A stretch of 64,000 nt of DNA from Croceicoccus mobilis (lineage in GTDB: Bacteria > Pseudomonadota > Alphaproteobacteria > Sphingomonadales > Sphingomonadaceae): NCBI RefSeq assembly GCF_001661965.1, contig NZ_LYWZ01000002.1:124001-188000 (forward strand), in the 5' to 3' direction. The notes beneath the pieces were generated by a model, which made no database searches, was not told where the DNA came from, and saw only the letters and a program-made list of their open reading frames with translations. Every line of letters begins with the position of its first letter. Position 1 is the stretch's first letter. The translations under genes were made by a program, and so were the position numbers. Positions 26,840 through 35,357 of the stretch are shown one piece after another.

Positions 26840-28429
26840 TCAGGCCGCAGTCGGAGCTGCCTGACGCACCCCTTCGTCGACATGGTTTTCGAACTGGCCG
26901 AAATTGTCGACGAACAGCTGCACGAGCTTGTGCGCGGTCGCGTCATATTCGTCCTTGTCCGCCCAAGTCGCGCGCGGGTCGAGGATCGTGCTTTCGACGC
27001 CCGGAACCGCGACCGGAACTTCAAAGCCGAAGTTCGGGTCCTTGCGGAATTCGACATCATTGAGCGAACCGTCGAGCGCGGCGTTGAGCAGCGCGCGGGT
27101 CACCTTGATCGGCATGCGGCTGCCAGTGCCGTACTTCCCGCCGGTCCAGCCGGTGTTGACCAGCCAGCACTGCGCGCCGCCCTGTGCGATGCGTTCCTTC
27201 AGAAGATTGCCATAAACGCTTGGGTGACGCGGCATGAAGGGCGCGCCAAAGCAGGTCGAGAAGGTGGCTTCCGGCTCGGTCACGCCGATTTCGGTGCCGG
27301 CAACCTTCGCGGTATAGCCCGACAGGAAGTAATACATCGCCTGATCGGGCGTGAGCCGCGCGATCGGGGGCAGCACGCCGAATGCGTCGGCGGTCAGCAT
27401 GATGACGTTCGACGGGACCGGGCCGAGGTTCTTTTCCGACGTGTTGGGAATGAACTCGATCGGATAGGCGCCGCGCGTGTTCTCGGTCTTCGACGTGTCG
27501 GTGAAGTCGATCTGGCGCGTCTCTTCGTCCATGGCGACATTTTCGAGGATCGTGCCGAACATCTTGGTCGTGGCGTAGATTTCCGGCTCACCCTCTTCGG
27601 AGAGGTCGATCATCTTCGCATAGCAGCCGCCTTCGAAGTTGAAGACCGCGTCGTCCGACCAGCCATGTTCATCGTCGCCGATCAGCGTGCGGCTGGCATC
27701 GGCCGAAAGCGTCGTCTTGCCGGTGCCCGACAGGCCAAAGAAGATCGCGGTCTTGCCGTCTGCGCCGACATTGGCGGAGCAATGCATCGGCATAACGCCC
27801 TGTTCGGGAAGCAGGTAGTTCAAAAGGCCGAACACGCCCTTCTTCATCTCGCCCGAATATTCGGTGTTGGCGATCAGGATCAGCTTTTCGGTGAAGCTGA
27901 CCGCGATCATCGTATCCGAAACGCTGCCGTGACGGGCCGGATCGGCCTTGAAGCTGGGCAGGTTGATGATAGTGTATTCGGGCACGAAATCCGCCAGCTC
28001 TTCCGCGGTCGGGCGGACCAGCAGGGTGCGTATGAACAGATTGTGCCAGGCCATCTGGTTGATGACGCGCACGTTGACGCGATATTCGGGCTGCGAACCG
28101 CCGAACAGGTCGGCGACGTAAAGCTCGTCCTGACCTTTAAGCGCTTCCATGAAGTCAGCCTTGAGATTGGCGAAATGCTCTTCGCTCATCGGCTGGTTGA
28201 TCTTTCCCCAGTTGATCGTGTCAGCGGTCATCGCGTCCTTGACGACGAACTTGTCCTTGACGCTGCGACCGGTGAAGCGGCCCGTGTCGACGACCAGCGG
28301 GCCATCGGCTGCCAGCTTGCCTTCGCCATTCCTCAGCGCGTGTTCCACCAGCTGCGACCGGCCAAGATTGGAATAGATCCGGGCATTGGTTTCAATGCCC
28401 TGTGAATCAAGGGAAACATTCATCGACAC
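26840..28429 (-). CDS. pckA: Phosphoenolpyruvate carboxykinase (ATP)
   Basis: The 529-aa protein contains the kinase P-loop [18 protein letters not shown], the oxaloacetate/metal-site stretch [18 protein letters not shown] and the C-terminal [18 protein letters not shown], all diagnostic of ATP-dependent PEPCK. It converts oxaloacetate and ATP to PEP and CO2, opening gluconeogenesis. The GTG at 28429 has AGGAG 6 nt before it; an ATG two codons later is also possible. It is head-to-head with chvI, as in many alphaproteobacteria, where ChvI controls pckA. Two inverted repeats lie in its leader. Confidence 0.96.
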   Translation of the reverse strand: MSMNVSLDSQGIETNARIYSNLGRSQLVEHALRNGEGKLAADGPLVVDTGRFTGRSVKDKFVVKDAMTADTINWGKINQPMSEEHFANLKADFMEALKGQDELYVADLFGGSQPEYRVNVRVINQMAWHNLFIRTLLVRPTAEELADFVPEYTIINLPSFKADPARHGSVSDTMIAVSFTEKLILIANTEYSGEMKKGVFGLLNYLLPEQGVMPMHCSANVGADGKTAIFFGLSGTGKTTLSADASRTLIGDDEHGWSDDAVFNFEGGCYAKMIDLSEEGEPEIYATTKMFGTILENVAMDEETRQIDFTDTSKTENTRGAYPIEFIPNTSEKNLGPVPSNVIMLTADAFGVLPPIARLTPDQAMYYFLSGYTAKVAGTEIGVTEPEATFSTCFGAPFMPRHPSVYGNLLKERIAQGGAQCWLVNTGWTGGKYGTGSRMPIKVTRALLNAALDGSLNDVEFRKDPNFGFEVPVAVPGVESTILDPRATWADKDEYDATAHKLVQLFVDNFGQFENHVDEGVRQAAPTAA

Positions 28430-28467
28430 GTCGGTCTCCTATCAGAGCCCCTCTCCAGACGGGGCAA

Positions 28468-28486
28468 CCATGCGGCGCAAGCATGG
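28468..28486. promoter_or_regulatory. Inverted repeat CCATGC-N7-GCATGG in pckA leader
   Basis: Six-bp perfect arms with a 7-nt spacer lie 39-57 bp upstream of the pckA start. Together with the neighbouring palindrome it could be an operator or an mRNA hairpin. Confidence 0.35.
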
Positions 28487-28495
28487 CTTCTTAAA

Positions 28496-28512
28496 ACGTA
28501 ATAAAATTACGT
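28496..28512. promoter_or_regulatory. Perfect palindrome ACGTAAT-AAA-ATTACGT upstream of pckA
   Basis: Seven-bp perfect arms with a 3-nt spacer lie 67-83 bp upstream of the pckA start. The symmetry and A/T content suggest an operator for a dimeric regulator. It does not match a CRP/FNR or ChvI consensus that I can name. Confidence 0.5.
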
Positions 28513-28866
28513 CGCGACAGGGAGATGCAGCATTTCAGACCGTCCCCCCATCGAATTTCTTTTTTCAATTTCGCCATATGCCAGCGTGAAGAGTCGGTCA
28601 AATCTTCCGCGAGGGTCTGGCTCGAATAGCTGCATTGCACCAATATTGGGGAAGCTGCGCAATTTACTGCTCCCTATGAGTTATCGGCGACTTTAGGCTT
28701 GGTAGGGGTTTGGCTGCCGCGCAACAGTTCGCTAGACGATACTGCAGGCAAGGCGGATGAGGCATGATGTCGCATCATCGGGCCGGACCAGAACCGAGGC
28801 CGGAACCGGGAACACGCCAGCGCGTCATCTCGATAGATGATGCAGACAGGAAGGCTTGGAATTTCA

Positions 28867-29577
28867 ATGGCGCATGTGATCGCCCTCGTCGACGATGACC
28901 GCAATATCCTGACAGGGCTGTCGATCGCCCTTCAGGCCGAAGGTTTCGATACCCGCGTCTATTCCGATGGCAGCGCCGCGCTGGAGGCGCTGATCGAGAA
29001 CCCGCCAGACCTTGCCGTATGCGACATCAAGATGCCGCGCATGGACGGATTGGAATTGCTGCGCCGCCTGCGCGAAAAATCCTCGCTGCCCGTCATTTTC
29101 CTGACGTCGAAGACCGACGAGCAGGACGAGGCGCTGGGCCTTTCCATGGGAGCGGACGACTATATAGCGAAGCCGTTTTCTCAGCGCCTCCTCATCGCCC
29201 GCATCCGCGCATTGCTGCGGCGTGAGGACATGGTCAGGAGCCGCCTGTCGGGCGAAACGACGCAGCCACCGGCAGAGATCATCACGCGCGGGCGTCTGCA
29301 GATGGAACCCGAACGCCACCGCGTGACATGGGACGGGCTGCCGGTATCGCTGACCGTGACCGAATTCCTGATCCTGGAGGCACTGGCCCAGCGGCCCGGC
29401 GTGGTGAAGACCCGCAACCAGCTGATGGACGCGGCCTATCAGGACGATGTGTTTGTCGACGATCGCACCATCGACAGCCACATCAAGCGCCTGCGCCGCA
29501 AGTTCCGGCAGGTCGATGGCACGTTCTCGGGCATCTCCACGCTGTATGGCGCGGGCTACAGCTTTGCAGGCGACTGA
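28867..29577 (+). CDS. chvI: Response regulator, OmpR family (ChvI-type)
   Basis: The 236-aa protein has a receiver domain with acidic pair LVDDD, phospho-acceptor Asp in [16 protein letters not shown], Thr/Lys switch residues in [10 protein letters not shown] and YIAKPFSQ. A winged-helix OmpR DNA-binding domain follows ([39 protein letters not shown]). Position next to pckA, chvG and hprK identifies it as ChvI. In rhizobia ChvIG responds to envelope stress and acid and regulates central carbon genes. The ATG at 28867 begins at the conserved [17 protein letters not shown] is about 13 nt upstream. Confidence 0.92.
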   Translation: MAHVIALVDDDRNILTGLSIALQAEGFDTRVYSDGSAALEALIENPPDLAVCDIKMPRMDGLELLRRLREKSSLPVIFLTSKTDEQDEALGLSMGADDYIAKPFSQRLLIARIRALLRREDMVRSRLSGETTQPPAEIITRGRLQMEPERHRVTWDGLPVSLTVTEFLILEALAQRPGVVKTRNQLMDAAYQDDVFVDDRTIDSHIKRLRRKFRQVDGTFSGISTLYGAGYSFAGD

Positions 29578-31210
29578 GCCGGCAGGCACGCCCGACAGCG
29601 CGGAGGCGAAACCTTCGCGCGCAGAAGGTGCGCCCGATCCGCTGTTCTGGACCCGGCGATTTTCGCTCACCACCCGCATCCTTGCCGTCAACACGCTGAT
29701 CGTGCTGCTGGTGCTGGGCGGTCTGTTCGTGCTCGACACCTATCGCAAGCAGCTGATCATCGAACGTTCGCGCCTTGCCCGCAGCGAGGTCGAGATCATT
29801 GCCAACGCCTTGGCGGAGGCCCCCGCCAGCGAGCACCCCGCCCTGCTCGCCCGCATCGGCGACCAGCAGCGACTGCGATTGCGCACATTCGATTCGCAAG
29901 GGGCGCTGCAGACTGACAGCTTCGTGGTGGGCGAACCGGCCTTTGTCTTTGCCGATCCTGAACAGCAGGACTGGGTGCAATCGGTCGCTCGCGCTACCGA
30001 CCGGGCCGTCGATTTCCTTGTCGGCGCGCCGCCGGTGCCGCCATACGACCCCGCCGCCGATCCTGCCAATGGCAAGGACAAGACCGACAAGTCGCAATGG
30101 CCCGAGGTATTCGTGGCCGAGCAGGCCCGCGCGGGCACGGTGATGCTGCGCCATGCCCCCGACCGCACGCCGGTCATCACCGCCGCTGCCCCCTATGGCC
30201 CGCAGGGGGAGACATTGCTGACGATGCGCAATGCGGTCGATATCACCACATCCATCCGCACCGCGCGCCAGACGTTGCTGATTCTGCTCACGCTGGCGAT
30301 GCTGTTTTCGATGCAGCTGTCGCTGTTCCTTGCCCGCACCATCGTCCAGCCCCTGCGCACATTGTCGCGCGCGGCGCAGCGCGTGTCCGCCGGGCGAGAG
30401 CGTGAGGTGGTGATCCCCCGCCTGCCCGAACGGCAGGACGAGATCGGCAATCTCGCCCGCTCGCTCTCCGACATGACGCAGGCGCTGCGCGACCGGATCG
30501 ACGCGGGCGAAGCGTTTTCTGCCGATGTCAGCCATGAACTGAAGAACCCGCTCGCTTCCCTGCGCAGCGCGTTGGACACGCTGGAAAATGTCGACGACCC
30601 GGACCTGCGCCGCCAGCTGGCCGAGATCGCGCAGGCCGATGTGCGCCGCATCGACCGCCTGATTACCGAGATCGCGGAGGCGAGCCGATTGGACGCCGAA
30701 CTCTCACGCACGCGGTTCGAGCCGGTCGATCTCCTGACCCTCGCCCAGAACGTGCTGGGCGGACGCACTGCCGCCACCCGCATCGGCGAGGAGCGCGAGC
30801 TGAGTTTCGAGATCAAGAGCGCCCCGACCCGGGCGACCACGGTGATGGGTGACGCCGCGCAATTGGAACGCGTGCTCGAAAACCTGATCGACAATGCCGC
30901 CAGTTTCTCGCCCCATGGCGGCTGCGTCGCGATCGATTTCGACGATCTGGGCGATCAGGTCGAACTGACCGTCACCGACGATGGCCCCGGCATCGCCGAG
31001 GAAGAGCGCGAAGCGATCTTCGAGCGGTTCCATTCGCATCGCCCCGAACCCGAAAGCTTTGGCAAGCATTCGGGCCTTGGCCTTGCCATCGCGCGCGGCA
31101 TCATCGTCGGTCATGGCGGCACGCTGTTCGCGCGCGGACGCGATGACGGGGAAAGCGGCGCGGTCTTCGCCATCCGCTTGCCCGCGCATGACGCGGGCTC
31201 CGCCGGATGA
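29546..31210 (+). CDS. chvG: Sensor histidine kinase (ChvG-type)
   Basis: The 554-aa protein has a cytoplasmic N-terminus, a first helix ([19 protein letters not shown]), a periplasmic sensor domain, a second helix ([20 protein letters not shown]), HAMP, HisKA with the phospho-His in [21 protein letters not shown] and an HATPase domain ([41 protein letters not shown]). The best start is the ATG at 29546, inside the end of chvI (32-nt overlap), implying coupling. Downstream, its TGA overlaps hprK's ATG. It pairs with ChvI to sense the envelope and controls genes including pckA. Confidence 0.92.
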   Translation: MARATALQATEPAGTPDSAEAKPSRAEGAPDPLFWTRRFSLTTRILAVNTLIVLLVLGGLFVLDTYRKQLIIERSRLARSEVEIIANALAEAPASEHPALLARIGDQQRLRLRTFDSQGALQTDSFVVGEPAFVFADPEQQDWVQSVARATDRAVDFLVGAPPVPPYDPAADPANGKDKTDKSQWPEVFVAEQARAGTVMLRHAPDRTPVITAAAPYGPQGETLLTMRNAVDITTSIRTARQTLLILLTLAMLFSMQLSLFLARTIVQPLRTLSRAAQRVSAGREREVVIPRLPERQDEIGNLARSLSDMTQALRDRIDAGEAFSADVSHELKNPLASLRSALDTLENVDDPDLRRQLAEIAQADVRRIDRLITEIAEASRLDAELSRTRFEPVDLLTLAQNVLGGRTAATRIGEERELSFEIKSAPTRATTVMGDAAQLERVLENLIDNAASFSPHGGCVAIDFDDLGDQVELTVTDDGPGIAEEEREAIFERFHSHRPEPESFGKHSGLGLAIARGIIVGHGGTLFARGRDDGESGAVFAIRLPAHDAGSAG

Positions 31211-31656
31211 GCGGCGCGCCATGCGAAGCGAAAGCCATGCAGGCCACGGTCGTCGCGGTGAACGGGCGCGGCGTGCTGATCACGGGTGAGCCGGGCGTTG
31301 GCAAGACCAGCCTGGCGCTGGCGCTGATCGACAGGGGCGCGCAGCTGGTCGGCGATGACGGGGTGATGGTCGCGGCCCGTGACGGAGCGCCCTTTGCCTG
31401 GCCCCACCCCAATACCGCGGGCATGATCGAGATCCGTAATGTCGGCATCGTCCATATCGACGCAGTCCCCGCCCCCATCGCCCTTTCCATCGAACTGACC
31501 CGCGATGCCCCGCGCCATGTGGAAGGCCCTGCCGTGCGCAAAATCGCCGATATTCCGGTGCCCACCCTTACCATGTGGCCAGACAGCCCGGTCCTCGCCC
31601 TGCGTGTGGAATGGGCGCTGCGGATGCATGGGGCGAGCGAAAGCCGGGGTGCATGA
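31207..31656 (+). CDS. hprK: HPr kinase/phosphorylase, short alphaproteobacterial form
   Basis: The 149-aa protein matches only the C-terminal kinase half of HprK. Walker A is in VLITGEPGVGKTSLALALID, the catalytic-base region is LVGDDGVMVAARDG, and the signature IEIRNVGIVHID is present. The N-terminal domain of Gram-positive HprK is absent, which is normal in alphaproteobacteria. It phosphorylates HPr on Ser. It overlaps chvG by 4 nt (ATGA) and is followed by rapZ, EIIA and HPr, so the PTS signalling branch is genetically tied to ChvIG. Confidence 0.92.
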   Translation: MSGAPCEAKAMQATVVAVNGRGVLITGEPGVGKTSLALALIDRGAQLVGDDGVMVAARDGAPFAWPHPNTAGMIEIRNVGIVHIDAVPAPIALSIELTRDAPRHVEGPAVRKIADIPVPTLTMWPDSPVLALRVEWALRMHGASESRGA

Positions 31657-31707
31657 AACACCGTGCGGGCTTCCCCTGCCGCGCGCAATCGGGGATAGCT
31701 GCAATTG

Positions 31708-32715
31708 ATGGATAGCGAATCCCCCGATTCCCTCCCCGTGGCGCCCGGCAGCGAAGCCGAGGACGGCCAAGCGAGCCACCGGCCCAGCAAGGTTCTGCTG
31801 GTCACCGGCATGCTGGGCGCGGGCAAGACCACGGCGCTGCGTGCGCTGGAGGATCTGGGGTGGGAGCCAGTCGACAATTTCCCGGTGCGCCTCTTGCCGC
31901 GCCTCGTCTCCACCGCGCCGGGGCCGGGCCATTCCAGCCAGTCCCTGCAAGGAAGCGACGGGTCGGAGCCGCTCGCCATCGGGTTCGATTCCCGCACGCG
32001 CGGCTTCGATCCCTATTCGGTAATTTCAGAAGTGCGCGCCCTCGCCGAGACCGGGGAGATCGATTTCACCACGCTCTTCCTCGATTGCGGCGCCGAAGAG
32101 CTGGAGCGCCGCTATAACGAGACCCGCCGCCGCCATCCGATGGCGGGCGACTGGCCCGCCGCCGCGGGTATCGCAGCCGAACGCGAACTGGTCGCGCCGC
32201 TGCGCCGCTGGGCCGATATCGTCGTCGAAACCACCCATTATTCGACGAACGACCTTGGCCGCACCATCCGCGAACTGTTCGCGCCCAGCGCACCGCAGGG
32301 GATGACCGTCACCGTGTCCAGCTTCGGCTTTTCGCGAGGCATGCCGCCGATGGCCGATCTCGTCTTCGACATGCGCTTTCTCGACAATCCGCACTGGGTC
32401 GATTCGCTGCGACCGCTAACGGGCCGTGACCAGCCGGTTGCCGACCACATCGCGAAAGACGCGGCATGGCAGGAAAATTTTGCCCGCATTCGCGATCTGG
32501 TGATGGGCCTGCTCCCTTTGTACGAAGCGCAAGGGAAGAGCTATCTGCATATCGCATTCGGCTGTACCGGCGGGAAACACCGTTCCGTCTTCAGCGCCGA
32601 AGCCCTTGCGACAGAGTTGCGCAAAGCGGGACACAATCCCGGATTGCTGCATCGCAACCTTGACAGCCATGCAAGCGATCTGGTCGAAGGCGGGGCTCGG
32701 GTGAATGCGCGGTGA
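31708..32715 (+). CDS. rapZ: RapZ/YvcJ-type P-loop RNase adapter
   Basis: The 335-aa protein has an N-terminal P-loop (LLVTGMLGAGKTTALRAL), then DNFPVRLLPRLV, FLDCGAEELERRYNETRRRHPM, and the C-terminal domain with FGFSRGMPPMADLVFDMRFL and IAFGCTGGKHRSVFSAE. This is the RapZ family; in E. coli it binds UDP-GlcNAc precursors and sRNAs to control GlmS. In alphaproteobacteria it accompanies hprK and PTS genes. The ATG at 31708 is used; an in-frame TTG lies one codon upstream. The poorly conserved stretch at residues 55-85 is somewhat longer than usual. Confidence 0.92.
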   Translation: MDSESPDSLPVAPGSEAEDGQASHRPSKVLLVTGMLGAGKTTALRALEDLGWEPVDNFPVRLLPRLVSTAPGPGHSSQSLQGSDGSEPLAIGFDSRTRGFDPYSVISEVRALAETGEIDFTTLFLDCGAEELERRYNETRRRHPMAGDWPAAAGIAAERELVAPLRRWADIVVETTHYSTNDLGRTIRELFAPSAPQGMTVTVSSFGFSRGMPPMADLVFDMRFLDNPHWVDSLRPLTGRDQPVADHIAKDAAWQENFARIRDLVMGLLPLYEAQGKSYLHIAFGCTGGKHRSVFSAEALATELRKAGHNPGLLHRNLDSHASDLVEGGARVNAR

Positions 32716-32907
32716 GAAATGCGTTTTCACCCGCTGGCCGCAGAGGGCGGCAAGGGTTTCGATTTACAGCCGGAAAGGCTGGGTAAACATGGGTGAGGCC
32801 ATAGATGTGGTTGGCTTGGCGCGCTACGGGCGCCGCGAAACGGTTTCAGTGCGGCACGTGCATCGGCACGGCTGGCAGGAAACCCAATCGGTTTTTAAGG
32901 GACTGAC

Positions 32908-33312
32908 ATGATTGGCCTCATCCTCGTGACCCACGGCGATCTCGCAGCTGAATTCGTCAGCGCGATGGAGCATGTGGTCGGCGAGCAGGAACGGGTCGTA
33001 CCCGTCTGCATCGGCCCGAATGACGACATGGAAGCGCGTCGCACCGAAATCAGCGACGCGATTGCAAAGGTGAACGACGGCAGCGGCGTGATCGTGCTGA
33101 CCGATCTGTTTGGCGGAACTCCATCGAACCTCGCCATCTCGCTGCTCAAGACAGGAGAGGTCGAGGTGATCGCCGGGATCAACCTGCCCATGCTGATCCG
33201 GCTGGCAGGCGCACGCGTCGACATGAGCGTGACCGATGCCGTCGCCGCCGCGCGCGAAGCGGGGCGCAACTATATCACCGTTGCTTCGGAATTCCTGGGG
33301 CAGGACGCTTGA
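32908..33312 (+). CDS. PTS EIIA component, mannose family (regulatory)
   Basis: The 134-aa protein begins MIGLILVTHGDLAAEF, where the His is the phosphorylation site of EIIA-Man domains. Further family blocks are VLTDLFGGTPSNLAISLL and VIAGINLPMLIRLA. No EIIB/C/D permease genes are near, so it belongs to the incomplete regulatory PTS typical of alphaproteobacteria, taking phosphate from HPr and acting on unknown targets. AAGGGA precedes the start. Its stop overlaps the TTG start of ptsH. The 192 bp before it, after rapZ, hold no convincing gene. Confidence 0.92.
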   Translation: MIGLILVTHGDLAAEFVSAMEHVVGEQERVVPVCIGPNDDMEARRTEISDAIAKVNDGSGVIVLTDLFGGTPSNLAISLLKTGEVEVIAGINLPMLIRLAGARVDMSVTDAVAAAREAGRNYITVASEFLGQDA

Positions 33313-33587
33313 GCGAGGCCGGGCAAAAAGTCCCCATCACCAATCGCCGCGGCCTGCACGCGCGCGCGAGCGCGAAATTCGTCGGCGCCGTCGCCGCCCT
33401 GCCCGAAGGCACCGTGGTGCGCGTGGCCAAGGACGGGAACGAGGCTGCGGGCGGCTCTATCCTCGGCCTGATGATGCTGGGCGCTGCCAAGGGCGACGAG
33501 ATCGAGATCAGGACCAGCGGGCCGGAGGCGGAAGCCGCTCTCGCCACGCTCGTCAAGCTGGTCGAGGATCGTTTCGGCGAGGATTGA
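33309..33587 (+). CDS. ptsH: PTS phosphocarrier protein HPr
   Basis: The 92-aa protein has the EI-dependent phospho-His in ITNRRGLHARASAKFVG and the HprK-dependent regulatory Ser in AAGGSILGLMMLGAAKGDEI. It starts with TTG at 33309, overlapping the EIIA stop (TTGA), so translation is probably coupled. It is the phosphate hub of the regulatory PTS here, receiving His-phosphate from EI (ptsP, not in window) and Ser-phosphate from HprK. Confidence 0.93.
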   Translation: MSEAGQKVPITNRRGLHARASAKFVGAVAALPEGTVVRVAKDGNEAAGGSILGLMMLGAAKGDEIEIRTSGPEAEAALATLVKLVEDRFGED

Positions 33588-33637
33588 TCGCCGGTTTTCA
33601 TTGACAGCACACCCCCGTGCTGGCCATCGCGAAGCCC

Positions 33638-34435
33638 ATGCGAACCGTAACCGGGCTATCCAACCCCACCGTCAAATATCTGCGCTCTCTGCGCGAGAAG
33701 AAGCACCGCCGCCGCGAGGGCGTATTTCTGGCCGAAGGCCTGCGCCTGTTGACCGATGCGCGCGAAAGCGGGCGCGTGCCGCAAATGCTGGCGATGGCGG
33801 AGGGGCGCGACCATCACCCGCTGCTCGATGCGCTGATCGCTGCGGTCGAGGCCGAGGGCGGTGACGTCATCGAGATGAGCGAGGCCGCGCTTTCCAAGAT
33901 CTCGGGCAAGGACAATCCCCAGGCGGTATGCGGCGTGTTCGGCGAATTCGACACGTCGGTCGAACGGCTTGAACGCTCGGCCAGCCCGATTTTCCTCGTG
34001 GCGCAGGCGCTGCGCGATCCGGGGAATCTGGGCACGATGCTGCGCACGGCCGATGCCGTCGGCGCAGGTGGGCTGGTGCTGATCGACGATTGCGCCGATC
34101 CGTTTTCGGTCGAAGCCGTGCGCGCCAGCATGGGGGCGATCTTCACCGTGCCACTGGCGCAGGCGCGGTGGGACGAGTTTGCAAGCTGGCTGCACGGCGG
34201 AGAGGGCCAGCTGGTCGCGGCATCGCTGCGTGACGCGGTGGATTATCGCGGTGCGCCCTATGCCGCGCCCTGCTTCCTGATGGTCGGCAATGAATCGCGC
34301 GGCTTGCCAGAGGAATATGAGATGGCGTGCGACCTGCGCGTCACGATCCCGATGTTGGGCCGCGCCGACAGTCTGAATGCGGCAGTGGCAGGAGCAGTGC
34401 TCGCCTATGAGGCGCTGGCAGCCCTGCGCCCATGA
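33638..34435 (+). CDS. TrmH/SpoU-family RNA 2'-O-methyltransferase
   Basis: The 265-aa protein from the ATG at 33638 has an N-terminal RNA-binding substrate domain (SNPTVKYLRSLREKKHRRREGVFLAEG) and a C-terminal SPOUT fold. The SAM-knot motifs are RDPGNLGTMLRTADAVGAGGLVL, FLMVGNESRGLPEE and IPMLGRADSLNAAVAGAVLAYE. It methylates ribose 2'-OH in rRNA or tRNA; the target nucleotide is not readable. An in-frame GTG at 33617 is possible. A terminator hairpin for the convergent lipoprotein gene overlaps its last codons. Confidence 0.91.
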   Translation: MRTVTGLSNPTVKYLRSLREKKHRRREGVFLAEGLRLLTDARESGRVPQMLAMAEGRDHHPLLDALIAAVEAEGGDVIEMSEAALSKISGKDNPQAVCGVFGEFDTSVERLERSASPIFLVAQALRDPGNLGTMLRTADAVGAGGLVLIDDCADPFSVEAVRASMGAIFTVPLAQARWDEFASWLHGGEGQLVAASLRDAVDYRGAPYAAPCFLMVGNESRGLPEEYEMACDLRVTIPMLGRADSLNAAVAGAVLAYEALAALRP

Positions 34436-34438
34436 AAA

Positions 34439-34468
34439 ACGCGCCGGAGGCACTGGCCCCCGGCGCGT
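34439..34468 (-). terminator. Terminator of the 34491-35219 lipoprotein gene
   Basis: ACGCGCCGG (34439-34447) pairs with CCGGCGCGT (34460-34468). On the minus strand TTTTT follows directly. The T-run overlaps the stop codon of the convergent methyltransferase gene. Confidence 0.8.
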
Positions 34469-34490
34469 CCCTGAACTCTGTCCGGCCCGA

Positions 34491-35219
34491 TCAATCGCCC
34501 GCGACGAAAGCGGTGATCTTCCAGCCATCGTCGCCGCGGTTGGCGAGGATGCGATAATCGATCGCGCTACGGAGCTGCGACAGCTTCATATAGCCGGTCG
34601 TCTTGCCGTCGAGCGTCGCAACTTCGGCCAATTCAGCGCCCTCTGCGGGCGCGTCACCGACCAGCTTGACGAGATCCCAGCTGATCGTCGCATCGCCGGG
34701 CGTCGTCCCTTCCGCGTCGGTATAGACCGGCGCGTCATTGGCGGTGACGAGATAGGCGCTGGTGCCATCGACATCCTTGGGCATGGTCGCGAAGAATGCG
34801 GGCATGGTTGCGCTGGTCTCGCTCTCGCTGGCGCAGCCCAGAGCCAGCACGTCGGCCATGTCATCCCACAGTTCGGGATCGGCCTCGACCTTGCTGGTCA
34901 GCGCCTCGACGCCGGAGGTTCCGCCGAAATCCAGCTTGATGGCAGGATCGGCAAGCGCGGCAAGACCCTTCGCATCGCGGAAGGTCACGGTGCGGCGCAG
35001 CTGGCCGCGGAAGCTGTCAAAGCCATAGAGACCCGTGCACTGGTCTTCGGGAGCATAGGGCCCCTCGGCACTGGTGGCGAGATCGGCGAGCGAAGGCTCT
35101 TCCTCGACAGGCGCGGGGGCGGCAGCGGTTTCGTCGGTCGGGTTGGTTTCCTCGGCGGAGCTACCGCAGGCGGCAAGGGCGAGCGTAAGGGCGCACAGCC
35201 CGACAGTCTGCAATTTCAT
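34491..35219 (-). CDS. Hypothetical lipoprotein
   Basis: The 242-aa product starts at 35219 with a lipoprotein signal (MKLQTVGLCALTLALAACGSS; lipobox LAAC). A Glu/Pro/Thr-rich linker follows (TNPTDETAAAPAPVEEEP). The mature part has an N-terminal half with a conserved-looking Cys (EDQCTGLYGFDSFRGQLRR) and a C-terminal half that may be SH3-like (ATLDGKTTGYMKLSQLRSAIDYRILANR). I do not recognise a named family. It is predicted to sit in the envelope. It stands alone with its own terminator. Confidence 0.78.
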   Translation of the reverse strand: MKLQTVGLCALTLALAACGSSAEETNPTDETAAAPAPVEEEPSLADLATSAEGPYAPEDQCTGLYGFDSFRGQLRRTVTFRDAKGLAALADPAIKLDFGGTSGVEALTSKVEADPELWDDMADVLALGCASESETSATMPAFFATMPKDVDGTSAYLVTANDAPVYTDAEGTTPGDATISWDLVKLVGDAPAEGAELAEVATLDGKTTGYMKLSQLRSAIDYRILANRGDDGWKITAFVAGD

Positions 35220-35357
35220 GGTGAAGGCATTTCCCAGCAAGGTGGAACATCGGGGGGTTGGAAATGCTGCATTGCAGTAATGCCCGCGCGAGACAAGTTA
35301 CAACGCCATACGGACATGAATGTCGGCTATTCAGTGGCTGGGTCGCGATGACCTGCG

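Larger units (their letters stand above)
28430..28866. other. Divergent regulatory region, pckA / chvI
   Basis: These 437 bases carry no credible gene. Near pckA are two inverted repeats (28468-28486 and 28496-28512). A/T-rich tracts occur at 28494-28510 and 28555-28575. The remaining 250 bases up to chvI show no hairpin-with-T-run and no recognised RNA motif. The length suggests a long chvI leader or several promoters. Confidence 0.55.

Noticed and set aside
26882-28405. 507-aa open frame antisense to pckA
   Set aside because: High-GC codon bias of pckA leaves the opposite strand open; the translation has no protein family features.
32705-32911. Small frame between rapZ and the EIIA gene
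   Set aside because: It overlaps both neighbours, lacks a good ribosome site and has no recognisable features; treated as leader sequence.
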